A stretch of DNA of 64,000 nucleotides from Synergistaceae bacterium. GTDB taxonomy: Bacteria; Synergistota; Synergistia; Synergistales; Aminobacteriaceae. Made by a program: the position numbers and the translations under genes. Under the pieces are notes generated by a model. The model worked only from the letters and a program-made list of their open reading frames with translations, was not told where the DNA came from and searched no databases. The stretch spans positions 62,001 to 126,000 of the forward strand of contig JAFUYQ010000017.1 of the NCBI GenBank assembly GCA_017470485.1, given 5' to 3'. Positions 18,938 through 28,178 of the stretch are shown one piece after another; position 1 is the first letter of the stretch, and the number at the start of each line of letters is the position of its first letter.

Positions 18938-19471
18938 ATGGCTAACACGAATAACGCCCAGTACACATATCAGGCTACGAGAATCTCAACGGCAACAAAA
19001 GAGCAGCTTCTCCTCATCACCTACGACATCGGCATAAAAGCCTGCCGAACCGCCGAAAACGCAATGGTCGCCAAAACACCTGATTACGACACGGCGAACA
19101 AAGAAATTATCCGTACTCAGGAAGTTATCCGCGAACTCATGGTTACTCTCAACAAGGAGAGAGGCGGAGACATGGCCGACAAGCTCATGCAGCTTTACGA
19201 GTACATGTACCAGATGTTAGTTGACGCGAACATGAAGAAAGAAGTCGAAGGTATCCGCACGGTACGCGGAATGCTTGAGGAACTCAAACAGACATGGGAG
19301 AGCGCATTGATGCAGTTATTGCAGAAGTATCAGGAGGAACACCCCGAAGATAAAGACCTTCAGAACGCTATGAACGAGCTTGAGGGTAAGAAGCCTGAGA
19401 AACCGGCAGTATCATACGCGAACCCTTCACCGGCGAAAAATGCTAAAGCAGGATTTACCCTCGCAGGATAA
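18938..19471 (+). CDS. fliS: Flagellar export chaperone FliS
   Basis: 177-residue helical protein. The segment YQATRISTATKEQLLLITYD followed by GIKACRTAENAM is the FliS signature, and the middle helices (ANKEIIRTQEVIRELMVTLN, LYEYMYQMLVDANMKK) follow. FliS binds the flagellin C-terminus and prevents early polymerisation. The last roughly 40 residues are an extra Pro/Ala-rich tail. AGGGGGA lies 6 bases before the start. It overlaps the next gene by about 30 bases. Confidence 0.92.
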   Translation: MANTNNAQYTYQATRISTATKEQLLLITYDIGIKACRTAENAMVAKTPDYDTANKEIIRTQEVIRELMVTLNKERGGDMADKLMQLYEYMYQMLVDANMKKEVEGIRTVRGMLEELKQTWESALMQLLQKYQEEHPEDKDLQNAMNELEGKKPEKPAVSYANPSPAKNAKAGFTLAG

Positions 19472-19931
19472 AGTATTAGACCGCGCAAAAGATTTAATAC
19501 AGCGCGAAATAAAATACTGCCGCACATTAAGGGCAATGATCTCAAGGGAACTTGAGGCCGTTGTCCTTAACGGCGACATGGACGAGCTTTCCCGAATACT
19601 TGAATGCAAGGACGAATTGATTTCACAGTTAAGGCTTCTTGCGGACGGGTGGCGCGATGTTCTTGAAGAGTCGGGGCTTGATACTGACGGAACGAAAATT
19701 ACTGACGGTTTCGGAATGAGACTTCTTGAGCTTTACCCTGACGATACGGAACTGCCGGCATTAATCGAGGAGAGCCGCGAAATTGCCGAAAGTATCATCA
19801 AGGCGGAGGACGAAGCTGTTTCGGAACTTGAGAAATTTTCGTCAGGCTTGAGATCCGAGATGGTTTCACGCGCTCACGCAAAGAATGCCGCCGCAAGCTA
19901 CGCAAAAATGGGAGGAGGTTATTTTTACTAG
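19440..19931 (+). CDS. FlgN-like helical protein, probable flagellar chaperone
   Basis: 163 residues from the ATG at 19440, which overlaps the end of fliS in another frame. Mostly alpha-helical with long coiled-coil stretches (LIQREIKYCRTLRAMISREL, ELSRILECKDELISQLRLLA, EIAESIIKAEDEAVSELEKF). The position after fliS and the FlgN-like pattern of a helix ending in KDELI...L suggest a chaperone for hook-associated proteins, but the similarity is weak. No strong ribosome site is seen at this start; coupling to fliS translation is likely. Other starts remain possible. Confidence 0.55.
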   Translation: MLKQDLPSQDKVLDRAKDLIQREIKYCRTLRAMISRELEAVVLNGDMDELSRILECKDELISQLRLLADGWRDVLEESGLDTDGTKITDGFGMRLLELYPDDTELPALIEESREIAESIIKAEDEAVSELEKFSSGLRSEMVSRAHAKNAAASYAKMGGGYFY

Positions 19932-19934
19932 GCA

Positions 19935-20996
19935 ATGAGGAAATTTTTAGCAGCCGTAATAATTCTTATCCCTTTCCTTTTTACAGGCACATCATTTTCA
20001 GAAGAACAAGACCCCGATTTACCGAAGGAAGTTGAGATAGGCCGCCGTGCAATGAAACAGATTGAGGAGAAATGGCCTTTGACTTCCGATCCTGCTATTG
20101 TCTCTAAACTTGAGATGATTCTCAACAGGATTGAGCCTTTCATGTCGAGGCGTATCAAGTGGGAAATCAGGCTCGTTAAAACTGAGGCAATGAACGCTTT
20201 TTGTTTGCCGGGAGGATTCATATTTTTCACCACAGGAATAATTGACGCTCTTAACACCGACTCTGAACTTGCCGCCGTAATGGCTCACGAAATGATACAT
20301 GCCGACCGTAAACACTCGCTCAGAATGGCCGCTGACACCGATAAAGTAACGCTCGGAGCGTTGGCGGTTATGATTCTCAGCGGAGGGGCTGCCGCGCCTG
20401 TGATACTAGCTCAGGTCGCGCAGGTTGCCGTAACGAGTGCGTACACTATGGAGCTTGAGGCTGAGGCTGACAGATTAGGGCTTGACGCGCTGATTAAAGC
20501 AGGTTACTCGGCGACAGGAATGATAACATTGTTCGAGCGTTTTATAGCGGAGGAGTATAAACAGCCGATTCACGAGTACGGAATCTACATGAACCACCCT
20601 GAGTCGCCCAAGAGATTAGCCACAGCGGTCAAGACGCTTCATGACAGAGGAATACCGATTGAGCGGAAGTATTCGCTGGGGCTTCTGAGGACGGAGATTA
20701 AAGAGGGCAGGAACGATATTTCACTGACTGTTGACGGAACGGAAGCCGTTAAGGGCAGGAAAAACGTTGACACACGGGCGGTTATGACATCGTTAAAGGC
20801 CGCGCTCGACAAGTATTTACAGCTTGAAATCGCACCGTATGACATTCATATTGAGAGAGGCTCATTGTACATCGGCAATCACTTCATCGCCGGTAACGTT
20901 GACGGCATGACCAAGCCAAACGAAATCCGCGCCAACCTCATGAAAGCTATTAATTCGGCAAGAGCAAAGTACCCTACATCAAAATTCTTCAAGTGA
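19935..20996 (+). CDS. Exported M48 family zinc metalloprotease (BepA-like)
   Basis: 353 residues. A signal peptide covers residues 1-22. The zinc site is AVMAHEMIHADRKHS (HEMIH, about 115-119), with the third ligand in MELEAEADRLGLDAL about 60 residues later. The preceding NAFCLPGGFIFFTTGIIDAL is a standard M48 motif. Unlike Escherichia coli BepA there is no clear TPR tail; about 100 residues follow the NHPESPKRLATAVKTL segment. Members degrade or help fold envelope proteins. It lies four bases after the FlgN-like gene and may be cotranscribed. Confidence 0.88.
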   Translation: MRKFLAAVIILIPFLFTGTSFSEEQDPDLPKEVEIGRRAMKQIEEKWPLTSDPAIVSKLEMILNRIEPFMSRRIKWEIRLVKTEAMNAFCLPGGFIFFTTGIIDALNTDSELAAVMAHEMIHADRKHSLRMAADTDKVTLGALAVMILSGGAAAPVILAQVAQVAVTSAYTMELEAEADRLGLDALIKAGYSATGMITLFERFIAEEYKQPIHEYGIYMNHPESPKRLATAVKTLHDRGIPIERKYSLGLLRTEIKEGRNDISLTVDGTEAVKGRKNVDTRAVMTSLKAALDKYLQLEIAPYDIHIERGSLYIGNHFIAGNVDGMTKPNEIRANLMKAINSARAKYPTSKFFK

Positions 20997-21009
20997 TAAA
21001 ACAAAACTT

Positions 21010-21040
21010 AATCCCGTTCTGAAAGGTTCGGGATTTTTTT
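21010..21040 (+). terminator. Intrinsic terminator after the M48 protease gene
   Basis: AATCCCG (21010-21016) pairs with CGGGATT (21029-21035), followed by five more T. Confidence 0.85.
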
Positions 21041-21075
21041 ATGACTCTAAATTTTAGGGAGGCTTTAAGGCTTAA

Positions 21076-21151
21076 TGGCGACCCCGGGGTGATTCGAACA
21101 CCCGGCCTACGGCTTAGGAGGCAGTCGCTCTATCCACTGAGCTACGGGGCC
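21076..21151 (-). tRNA. tRNA-Arg (anticodon CCU)
   Basis: A complete cloverleaf on the minus strand. The acceptor stem GGCCCCG pairs with CGGGGTC (one GU pair), the D arm is GCTC-AGTGGATA-GAGC, the anticodon loop CTCCTAA carries CCT at positions 34-36, and the T arm is GGGTG-TTCGAAT-CACCC. CCA is encoded at 21078-21076. The anticodon stem is ACTGC/GCCGT, giving a U:C mismatch at its middle pair (29-41) where most bacterial copies have U-A. It reads AGG codons. No second tRNA is adjacent. Confidence 0.95.
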
Positions 21152-21204
21152 GTTGAAGTTTCAACCGTTGAAATATAACAATAACGCCCGATTTTGTCAA
21201 ACCG

Positions 21205-22329
21205 TTAGAAAATCCTGTTCACAATTTTCACGAGCATACTTTCACGGAACTTAATGGCTTTCACGGGACACATCTCATGACAGCAGTAACATCTTATGCA
21301 CTTCCCGTAGTCGAAGTATAAGTGCCTGTTCTCGTGCCTCAACGCTCCGGCGGCGCAAATCTCGGCGCACCTTCCGCAGCCTATGCAGAGTTCGGGAATG
21401 TGTACCGGCTTCGAGGTCATCAGCCTGTCGAGGAATGGTATATGAGGAAGCAATCTCATTGAACGAGTCTTGGGGAGTTTAACGTTCGGGAAGACATGGG
21501 ACGAATCTATATCGCCCTCAACGTCCGAAGGGTCTAAATTACACTGAGGCATGTTTCGTTTTTTAGCGGCCATGTAGAGAGGGTAATCCTCAAGTTTTCC
21601 GCCGAGCATTCCGCAGAGATGAAAGTCCATCGTCAATGCGTCAATGCACGCCCCTATCACTCCGAACTCGTAAGGCTCGCCCGATGTCGGGCCGTCCCCC
21701 TGCATTCCTATTACCCCGTCAAGAATCGTGAACGCCGGTTTAACTCCCATGTATATGTCAAGCAGTAGAGACGCGAATTTCTCACGGCTCAAGCCGACGT
21801 TGTAATGCCAGCCAGCTTTCAGCCTTCCCGGAACACAGCCGAACAAATTTTTAACGCCCATCGTCAAATACATCTGACCGTGAGTTTTCAGCTTCGCGAG
21901 GTTAATTACTTTGTCAGCCTCAAGCACATACCTGCTAACCTGTATTCGGTGAAAGTCAGCCCCCTCGTTCACAGGGAGGTCAACAGGGTCAGTGAGTTCA
22001 TGACACTCGATACCAAGTTCACGAGCTACATTCATGAAGCCCACTTTTTCGGCGGCACCCTTGAAGTTGTCGATACCTGGACTGTCTGCGATAAACGGAG
22101 TCGCCCCTGCCTCAATCACTAATTTCGCGACTGCCCTAACGATTGACGGGTCTGTAGTAACTCTGCGCTTAACGTCATGGCCGGAGACTAGATTGACTTT
22201 CAGGAGAACTTTATCGCCCCTGCTGATGAAATTCCTTACGCCCCCGAAATTCTCGAACGCTCTCAGAATCGCCGCGTCAATTTCGGACTGCTCATAATTT
22301 TTCTGACTGATGAATAAGACTTTTCCCAT
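21205..22329 (-). CDS. DUF362 and 4Fe-4S ferredoxin domain protein
   Basis: 374 residues from the ATG at 22329. The N-terminal 280 residues form a DUF362 domain ([67 protein letters not shown]). The C-terminus has two 4Fe-4S motifs, [11 protein letters not shown] and [18 protein letters not shown]; the first lacks the usual Pro after its fourth Cys. Such proteins occur widely in anaerobes and are thought to be electron-transfer or maturation factors; the role is not established. I rejected a 55-residue upstream extension that runs into the fhs promoter. AAGGAT lies about 10 bases before the chosen start. Confidence 0.85.
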   Translation of the reverse strand: MGKVLFISQKNYEQSEIDAAILRAFENFGGVRNFISRGDKVLLKVNLVSGHDVKRRVTTDPSIVRAVAKLVIEAGATPFIADSPGIDNFKGAAEKVGFMNVARELGIECHELTDPVDLPVNEGADFHRIQVSRYVLEADKVINLAKLKTHGQMYLTMGVKNLFGCVPGRLKAGWHYNVGLSREKFASLLLDIYMGVKPAFTILDGVIGMQGDGPTSGEPYEFGVIGACIDALTMDFHLCGMLGGKLEDYPLYMAAKKRNMPQCNLDPSDVEGDIDSSHVFPNVKLPKTRSMRLLPHIPFLDRLMTSKPVHIPELCIGCGRCAEICAAGALRHENRHLYFDYGKCIRCYCCHEMCPVKAIKFRESMLVKIVNRIF

Positions 22330-22393
22330 TAACTTTTCTATCCTTTTTGATTCGAGATTATACACTAAGAAAAAACTGATAATCCCCGTACTC

Positions 22394-22402
22394 TGGTATA
22401 AT
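22394..22402 (+). promoter_or_regulatory. Extended -10 promoter of the fhs operon
   Basis: TGGTATAAT is a perfect extended -10, 33 bases before the fhs start. AAAGGAGAG at 22415-22423 is the ribosome site. It sits in the divergent region shared with the DUF362 gene. Confidence 0.65.
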
Positions 22403-22435
22403 TCCGAAAAACTCAAAGGAGAGAATTTTTTTTCA

Positions 22436-24109
22436 ATGTCATTTCCAAGCGATATAGAAATTGCGCAGTCTGCTAATCCCAAACCCATCGTCAAAGTTGC
22501 CGAAGGTATCGGGATTTCAGAGGACGAACTCGAACTTTACGGGCGTTACAAAGCCAAAATCTCACCGTCAGTCTTCAAGCGTCTCAGCGGTAAGCCTGAC
22601 GGTAAATTAATCCTCGTTACCGCCATCACTCCGACTCCTGCCGGCGAGGGAAAAACTACTACCACTGTCGGACTTACTGACGGTCTTCGGAAAATCGGCA
22701 AAAACTCAATGGCCGCTCTCCGCGAACCTTCATTAGGCCCCAGCTTCGGACTCAAAGGCGGAGCGGCCGGAGGCGGTTATGCCCAAGTCATACCAATGGA
22801 GGATATTAACCTTCATTTCACCGGCGACCTTCACGCTATAACCACCGCTCATAATCTCTGCGCCGCCATGCTCGATAATCACATTCAGCAGGGAAACGAA
22901 CTCAACATTGACCCAAGAAGAGTCGTTTTCCGAAGGGTCATGGATCTCAACGAGAGAGCGTTACGCAACATAATCATCGGTCTCGGCGGCAAGGCTAACG
23001 GCGTTCCGAGAGAGTCGGGCTTCGATATAACAGTAGCTTCTGAGGTCATGGCGATTCTGTGCCTGTCAGCCGATTTGATGGATCTTAAAGCGAGGCTCGG
23101 AAGAATGGTTCTTGCTTACACTTACGACGGAAAGCCCGTTACAGCCTCAGACATAGGAGCCGCCGGCTCAATGGCCGTTCTCCTCAAGGACGCTATAAAA
23201 CCTAATCTTGTTCAGACCCTCGAAGGAAGCCCCGTATTCATTCACGGAGGGCCTTTCGCTAACATCGCTCACGGCTGCAACTCGGTACAGGCTACACGGT
23301 TAGGGTTGAAGTGCGCTGACTATCTTGTTACTGAGGCAGGCTTCGGCGCGGATTTGGGGGCTGAGAAATTCCTCGACATAAAGTGCAGAGTGGCAGGGCT
23401 TAAACCTGACGCTGTTGTCGTTGTTGCTACCGTAAGAGCCTTGAAAATGCACGGCGGACGCAAAAAGACCGAACTCAACACCGAAGACTTAGCCGCGCTT
23501 GAGGCAGGTATTCCGAACCTCATCAAGCACATCGAGAACATTCAGAAATACGGCCTCCCCGTTGTCGTAGCGATCAACAGATTCCCTAATGACACTGAGG
23601 CTGAACTTGCGCTTGTCGCGAAGAAGTGCGAGGAACTCGGAGCGTCATTCGCTCTCTCGGAAGTCTGGGCTAAAGGCGGCGAGGGCGGTAAAGAACTTGC
23701 AAGAAAAGTTGTCGAGGCGTGCGAGAAACCCTCTGATTTCAGATTCATCTATGAAACATCAATGAGTCCCAAAGAGAAAATGAACGCAATAGCCAGAGAG
23801 ATTTACGGGGCTGACGGGGTTGATTTCACGGCTCAGGCCGAGAAAGACCTCGCTCAGATTCACGAACTCGGAAAAGATGATTTACTCGTCTGCATGGCCA
23901 AGACTCAGTACTCGCTCTCCGATGACCCGGCGAAAATCGGACGGCCTTCAGGCTTCAGAATTACCGTCCGTGAAGTGAGGCTCTCGGCTGGAGCAGGCTT
24001 CCTTGTCGCCGTAACGGGCGAAATCATGACTATGCCGGGACTTCCTAAGAAACCTGCCGCTCTCAACATTGACGTTGACGCTGACGGAAAGATTACGGGG
24101 TTATTCTAA
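22436..24109 (+). CDS. fhs: Formate--tetrahydrofolate ligase
   Basis: 557 residues. It makes 10-formyl-THF from formate, THF and ATP. P-loop: [18 protein letters not shown] near residue 65. Family motifs: [66 protein letters not shown] and a C-terminal [11 protein letters not shown]. The start is ATG at 22436; the in-frame extension upstream runs through the promoter. First gene of fhs-fchA-folD, two bases before fchA. This is the entry step of the methyl branch of the Wood-Ljungdahl pathway, and also serves ATP-yielding formyl-THF breakdown. Confidence 0.97.
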   Translation: MSFPSDIEIAQSANPKPIVKVAEGIGISEDELELYGRYKAKISPSVFKRLSGKPDGKLILVTAITPTPAGEGKTTTTVGLTDGLRKIGKNSMAALREPSLGPSFGLKGGAAGGGYAQVIPMEDINLHFTGDLHAITTAHNLCAAMLDNHIQQGNELNIDPRRVVFRRVMDLNERALRNIIIGLGGKANGVPRESGFDITVASEVMAILCLSADLMDLKARLGRMVLAYTYDGKPVTASDIGAAGSMAVLLKDAIKPNLVQTLEGSPVFIHGGPFANIAHGCNSVQATRLGLKCADYLVTEAGFGADLGAEKFLDIKCRVAGLKPDAVVVVATVRALKMHGGRKKTELNTEDLAALEAGIPNLIKHIENIQKYGLPVVVAINRFPNDTEAELALVAKKCEELGASFALSEVWAKGGEGGKELARKVVEACEKPSDFRFIYETSMSPKEKMNAIAREIYGADGVDFTAQAEKDLAQIHELGKDDLLVCMAKTQYSLSDDPAKIGRPSGFRITVREVRLSAGAGFLVAVTGEIMTMPGLPKKPAALNIDVDADGKITGLF

Positions 24110-24110
24110 G

Positions 24111-24743
24111 ATGGCTGACGAATCATTAATGAAGAAATCCTGCGCCGATTTCACGAAACTTTTAGGCGCGAAAGTCTCCATGCCCGGCGGAGGAGCCGCC
24201 TCTGCATTAGTTGGGGCGTTAGGGGCGGCGTTGTGTCAGATGGCCGCTAACTTCACTGTCGGCAACAGAAAATATACTGACGTTGAGCCGGAAATGAAAT
24301 CAATCGTTGAACGCTCTGAAAAATTAAGGGTAAGGCTTCTTGAGCTTGCTGACGAGGACGCTAAGACATTCCCTGAGCTTTCAGCGGCATGGAAACTCCC
24401 GAAGGATTACCCAAACCGTAAATCAATCTTCGAGAAAGCCGCCCTCAATGCCTGCAAAGCTCCCCTAGAAATGGTGAAGTGCTGCTGCGAGATTATGGAC
24501 ATGCTTGAGGCCGTCATGGAGAAGGGAAACGTAATGTTAATCTCTGACGTGGGCTGCGGAGTCTCGCTCTGCGAGGGCGCAATGAACGCCGCTGCAATGA
24601 ACGTCTACATCAACGCCGGAAGCCTCAAGGATTGTCCGCAGGCTCGTGATGTCGAGTCAGAAGTCGATTCTCTTCTCGCTGAATACCTCACTAAGGCTGA
24701 CGATATTTCCGGCAAAGTTACTCTGATAGTGAGGAGGGTTTAG
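24111..24743 (+). CDS. fchA: Formiminotetrahydrofolate cyclodeaminase
   Basis: 210-residue helical enzyme of the FTCD_C/FchA family, converting 5-formimino-THF to 5,10-methenyl-THF and ammonia; many homologues also act as methenyl-THF cyclohydrolases. Seen: SMPGGGAASALVGALGAALCQMAANFTVGN, the helical folate-binding start, and SDVGCGVSLCEGAMNAAAMNVYIN. Its place between fhs and folD points to C1-THF interconversion, perhaps tied to histidine or glycine/purine breakdown. Start at 24111, just after the fhs stop. Confidence 0.93.
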   Translation: MADESLMKKSCADFTKLLGAKVSMPGGGAASALVGALGAALCQMAANFTVGNRKYTDVEPEMKSIVERSEKLRVRLLELADEDAKTFPELSAAWKLPKDYPNRKSIFEKAALNACKAPLEMVKCCCEIMDMLEAVMEKGNVMLISDVGCGVSLCEGAMNAAAMNVYINAGSLKDCPQARDVESEVDSLLAEYLTKADDISGKVTLIVRRV

Positions 24744-24744
24744 A

Positions 24745-25593
24745 ATGGCCGAAGTCTTGAAGGGCGTGCCTGCCGCCGCTAAACTGACCGAAGAATTAAC
24801 CGCCCGCTGTGCCGCTCTGAAAGCCGGAGGCATAACTCCAACGCTCGCAACGCTCAGAGTCGGCGAGAAATCCGGCGATGTTGCCTACGAGTCGGGAGCC
24901 TCAAAACGCTGTGAGAAAATCGGAATCGCTCTCAAAAAAATCGTCCTGCCCGAAAATTCAACGAAGGACGAAATCTTGAATCGCATACGAATGATTAACG
25001 AGGACGATTCGATTCACGGGTGCTTAATGTGCAGGCCGCTTGACGATAAAGATACTGAGCGTTCGGCCTGTGAGTTGTTATCGCCGGAAAAAGATGTTGA
25101 CTGCATGACAGACTTATCGCTCGCAGGAGTCTTCACAGGCTCAGGGACGGGCTATCCTCCCTGCACCTCGCAGGCGTGTATTGAGCTTCTCGATTATTAC
25201 GGGATTGACGTTGCCGGAAAGAATGTCGCCGTAATCGGGCGCAGTCTTGTAATTGGCCGTCCTGTCTCAATGCTCCTCATGCAGCGGAACGCTACCGTAA
25301 CTATCTGCCATTCGATGACAAAGAATCTACCCGAAATCTGCCGTAACGCCGACATTCTCATAGCGGCAATAGGACGGGCGAAATTCATCGGTGCTGATTT
25401 TGTTTCAGCCGGTCAGGTCGTGATTGATGTTGGGATTAACATGGACAATGACGGGAAGTTAGTCGGTGATGTTGACTATGAGGCTGTCGAGCCTTTAGTG
25501 AGGGCGATAACGCCTGTTCCGGGCGGAGTCGGGGCGGTAACTACCGCTGTTCTGGCGAAACATGTAATCGAGTCTGCGGAGAGAAATTCATAG
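24745..25593 (+). CDS. folD: Methylenetetrahydrofolate dehydrogenase / methenyltetrahydrofolate cyclohydrolase
   Basis: 282-residue bifunctional C1-THF enzyme. Seen: ATLRVGEKSGDVAYESGASKRCEKIGI with the catalytic Lys region (Tyr and Lys present), GCLMCRPLDD, DVDCMTDLSLAG, the Rossmann segment NVAVIGRSLVIGRPVSMLL, and VTPVPGGVGAVTTAVL-like ITPVPGGVGAVTTAVLAKH. GGAGG lies 10 bases before the start. It follows fchA by one base, so fhs-fchA-folD form one transcription unit. Confidence 0.96.
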   Translation: MAEVLKGVPAAAKLTEELTARCAALKAGGITPTLATLRVGEKSGDVAYESGASKRCEKIGIALKKIVLPENSTKDEILNRIRMINEDDSIHGCLMCRPLDDKDTERSACELLSPEKDVDCMTDLSLAGVFTGSGTGYPPCTSQACIELLDYYGIDVAGKNVAVIGRSLVIGRPVSMLLMQRNATVTICHSMTKNLPEICRNADILIAAIGRAKFIGADFVSAGQVVIDVGINMDNDGKLVGDVDYEAVEPLVRAITPVPGGVGAVTTAVLAKHVIESAERNS

Positions 25594-25596
25594 AAT

Positions 25597-26817
25597 ATGC
25601 GAGACATAGACTACATTTTAACTTTCTGCGTGAACCTCAGCCGTAACATGATTATCAGCGGCGCGAGCCTCGAACGTGTGAGTCTTGCCGCTGAGTTTAT
25701 TTGCAGAGCCTACGGGTTGAGCGACGTAAGCGTCTTCCTTCTCAGCACCCACATGTCAATCAGCGCATTAGACTCTGAGGGTAATTACTCGTCCCGTCAG
25801 ATTTCAATTCCGTCATCGGGGATTCATCTTGAGAGATTAAAGAGGCTCAATCAGTTATCGTACAAAGTCGCCGAGATAACCCCCAATCCGAAGACCCTCG
25901 CCCAAATGCTAGAACGGGCAATGAACGTCAACGATTACCCCGAATGCGTAATCATTTCGGGAAAAGTATGCGCCATGCTGTGTTTAGGGTTTATTTTCGG
26001 GGCGACACTCTGGGACATAATCCCTATAGCCTGCATAACGGTATTGATTCATTTCCTGATGATGTGGCTTGAACGCACTGGATTAGACCGAATACTTGTT
26101 AATTCGCTTACGATGTGGGCGGCCTCGTCATGTGCCGTGATGTTCATATACTCAGGCTTCAACGCCAATTTCCCCGTAACGATGATAACGCTGACTATGC
26201 TTGTCCTGCCCGGAATACCTTTGGTCAACGCTATGCGTAATCTTTTATGCGGACGCGAGATTAACGGGATACTTCAAATGCTGAAGATTTCCATTGAGAC
26301 AATGGCTATGGCCGCAGGAATATACGCGGCATTCATGATGTTCGGCGGCGATGGAATGATTAGCGGCTCGCTTGTGCCTCTGAGCAATTCGGGACTTCTT
26401 GTGGTGTTATCGTTCATGGCCTCCGTAGGTTTCGGAATAGTGTTCAGGATACCGGTTAATGATTTATGGCTTGCCGGATTAGGCGGAGCGTTGTCGAGAA
26501 TGGCCGTGATAATTCTTCCGTCATTCACTGACAGCAGACTGGCATACATGACATTATCGGCCTCAGTGGCGGCGTTATACGCTGAGTTTCTAGCTGTCAA
26601 ACGCCGTCAGCCCTCAACATATTTCGTGTACCCTTCGATAATTCCGCTGATACCTGGCGATTTATTCTTCTACGCTATTTCGGGGCTTTACATGAACCGT
26701 CTCGACTGGGCGAGGATTAACGGCACTGACTGCTTAATATCGCTCTCAGGATTGAGCATAGGTTTCGTGTTAGCGTCGGCGGTATCTCATCATGTCCGGC
26801 GAAAACGCTACATGTGA
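25597..26817 (+). CDS. Threonine/serine exporter family protein (ThrE-like)
   Basis: 406 residues. The N-terminal roughly 110 residues are the cytoplasmic ThrE domain (DYILTFCVNLSRNMIISGAS, LSTHMSISALDSEG), followed by about ten hydrophobic segments that cover the two membrane modules (DUF1212 and DUF3815) in a single fused chain; in many Firmicutes these are two separate proteins. PGIPLVNAMRNLLCGREING and YPSIIPLIPGDLFFYAISGL are family motifs. Predicted to export threonine or serine by proton motive force. Start three bases after folD, so probably in the same operon. Confidence 0.85.
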   Translation: MRDIDYILTFCVNLSRNMIISGASLERVSLAAEFICRAYGLSDVSVFLLSTHMSISALDSEGNYSSRQISIPSSGIHLERLKRLNQLSYKVAEITPNPKTLAQMLERAMNVNDYPECVIISGKVCAMLCLGFIFGATLWDIIPIACITVLIHFLMMWLERTGLDRILVNSLTMWAASSCAVMFIYSGFNANFPVTMITLTMLVLPGIPLVNAMRNLLCGREINGILQMLKISIETMAMAAGIYAAFMMFGGDGMISGSLVPLSNSGLLVVLSFMASVGFGIVFRIPVNDLWLAGLGGALSRMAVIILPSFTDSRLAYMTLSASVAALYAEFLAVKRRQPSTYFVYPSIIPLIPGDLFFYAISGLYMNRLDWARINGTDCLISLSGLSIGFVLASAVSHHVRRKRYM

Positions 26818-26864
26818 TATTATGCGTGAGGAACTGAGACTTTACAGGAGGTTTTTAGCGAAAG

Positions 26865-27281
26865 ATGTCTGAGACTAAACACATAACAAGAACACGGGTA
26901 CGTTACGGCGAGACGGACAAAATGGGCGTGGCATATTACGGGCGTTACATGGACTGGTTCGAGATGGGGCGGTCAGATTTCTGCCGGGCCAACGGAAAAA
27001 GTTTCTCTCTCTGGGAAAATGAGGGAGTGCTTCTGCCGGTAGTCGAGGCTCATTGCAGGTATAAATCATCGCTTTATTACGATGAGGAAATAGACATTGA
27101 GACGACCATAACGAAGCTGACGAAAGTAAGCATAGTTTTCACGTGCAGGATATTCCACGCCGATTCTGGGAAGATTGCCGCAGAGGGCTACACGAAACAT
27201 GCTTTCACTTCGCCTGACGGTAAACTTCTCCGAGACGGCAACGCCCTTCAAGAATGGCTTAGTAAAATTCTAGGGGACTGA
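26865..27281 (+). CDS. Acyl-CoA thioesterase, YbgC/FcbC hot-dog family
   Basis: 138 residues. RVRYGETDKMGVAYYGRYMDWFEMGRSDFCR contains the family motif with Asp and Tyr positions used for catalysis in 4HBT-type thioesterases. GAGG ahead of the start (AGGAGGTTTTTAGCGAAAG) is a strong ribosome site, spaced somewhat long. Likely hydrolyses short or aromatic acyl-CoA esters; the true substrate cannot be told. Confidence 0.85.
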   Translation: MSETKHITRTRVRYGETDKMGVAYYGRYMDWFEMGRSDFCRANGKSFSLWENEGVLLPVVEAHCRYKSSLYYDEEIDIETTITKLTKVSIVFTCRIFHADSGKIAAEGYTKHAFTSPDGKLLRDGNALQEWLSKILGD

Positions 27282-27291
27282 ACAAGAAAAG

Positions 27292-27326
27292 TCCCTCCAG
27301 CTTAGTAAAGGCCGGAGGGATTTTTG
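27292..27326 (+). terminator. Intrinsic terminator after the thioesterase gene
   Basis: TCCCTCC (27292-27298) pairs with GGAGGGA (27314-27320), followed by TTTTTG. It separates two convergent genes and may act weakly for the minus-strand hpf too. Confidence 0.75.
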
Positions 27327-27334
27327 TTCTCTGG

Positions 27335-27868
27335 TTATCTGACCGGCTCAATAAGCCCGTAGCTGTTCTCTCCGCGTTTGTAGACCACATTAATATCGCC
27401 TGTGGCCGCGTTCTGGAACATGAAGAAAGCGTGCCCGACAAGCTCCATCTGCATAACGGCTTCAGCAGCTTCCATAGGGTGAACTTCGACTTTCTTGACC
27501 TTATCGACTGCCGGAGCGTTAGCGGCGTTATCGGTTTCCTCGTCAACGCTGAACGTGAACTCCTCGCCTGCGCCAAGCTGCGCTCTGTCCTTGAGGTAGG
27601 AATTATATTTCTTAATCCTTCGCTCAAGATTCTTCAATGACTGGTCGAATGCCTTTCTCGGCTCTAAAGCGTCTTCCTCTGCCCTGAGAATTACACCGTT
27701 TGCATTGGCTGTAGTCTCAACGTTGAAGCTGCCCTTGTGATGAGTAACGACTATCTGGCAGTTGAGAATACGCTTGAAGAATTTTTCGAGCTTTGAAATT
27801 TTCTTCTCCATGTAATCCCTGAGTCTGTCATCAATTTCGCACCCGCGTTGTACAAAACGAATATCCAT
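27335..27868 (-). CDS. hpf: Ribosome hibernation promoting factor, long form
   Basis: 177 residues. The N-terminal S30AE domain (about 1-105: MDIRFVQRGCEIDDRLRDYM, FNVETTANANGVILRAEEDA) binds the 30S decoding site. After a linker, the C-terminal dimerisation domain (about 120-177: KVKKVEVHPMEAAEAVMQME, VGHAFFMFQNAATGDINVVY) joins two ribosomes into inactive 100S dimers. No usual ribosome site precedes the ATG at 27868; instead the bases before it form one arm of a stem (see 27869-27989), so translation may be controlled. Confidence 0.95.
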   Translation of the reverse strand: MDIRFVQRGCEIDDRLRDYMEKKISKLEKFFKRILNCQIVVTHHKGSFNVETTANANGVILRAEEDALEPRKAFDQSLKNLERRIKKYNSYLKDRAQLGAGEEFTFSVDEETDNAANAPAVDKVKKVEVHPMEAAEAVMQMELVGHAFFMFQNAATGDINVVYKRGENSYGLIEPVR

Positions 27869-27989
27869 TCTGGAGCACCGTTACAGAAAACTTATAAAAA
27901 GTTATAAATTAACTTTTATGTTCCCTTGCTCGTTCATCGCGTCCGCTTTCACGATATTCTGCTACTTGCGTTTGATATAACGCTCCAGA
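27869..27989 (-). promoter_or_regulatory. Candidate structured leader covering the hpf start
   Basis: The eight bases right before the hpf ATG (27869-27876) are perfectly complementary to 27982-27989. After a 3-base bulge (27877-27879) four further pairs follow (27880-27883 with 27978-27981). Inside the loop an AU hairpin (ATAAAAGTT/AACTTTTTAT-like, about 27890-27917) can form. Pairing would bury the initiation region. Confidence 0.45.
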
Positions 27990-28178
27990 GCCTTAAATTC
28001 CCCGCTAACGTACGGGTATTATTCGCTTCCTGCTTGGTTCTCGCTTCAGAAGCTGGCTGGAATTTTAGCAAACATTATTGTCGGAACATAAAAGCTAAAA
28101 TACTTAAATTCTGTAACGTTTTACCCCCTTTCTAAAAAGTTTGAATTTATAAAGCTGATGTGAATATTATATTACATT
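27990..28178 (-). other. Rest of the hpf upstream region, no gene seen
   Basis: The 310 bases between hpf and the AroB-like gene hold no convincing gene. Besides the stem near hpf, there is a perfect 8-bp inverted repeat (28062-28069 with 28094-28101), a short CCCG/CGGG hairpin near 28002-28016, and GCTTCTGAAGC near 28043-28053. The density of stems suggests a structured RNA, but no known class was recognised; no clear promoter was found. Confidence 0.3.

Noticed and set aside
22330..22494. N-terminal extension of the DUF362 protein
   Set aside because: It overlaps the fhs promoter and ribosome site on the other strand, and the extra residues are not part of the domain.
27926..28135. A 69-codon plus-strand frame upstream of hpf
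   Set aside because: It has no ribosome site and lies across several inverted repeats; its composition is not protein-like.
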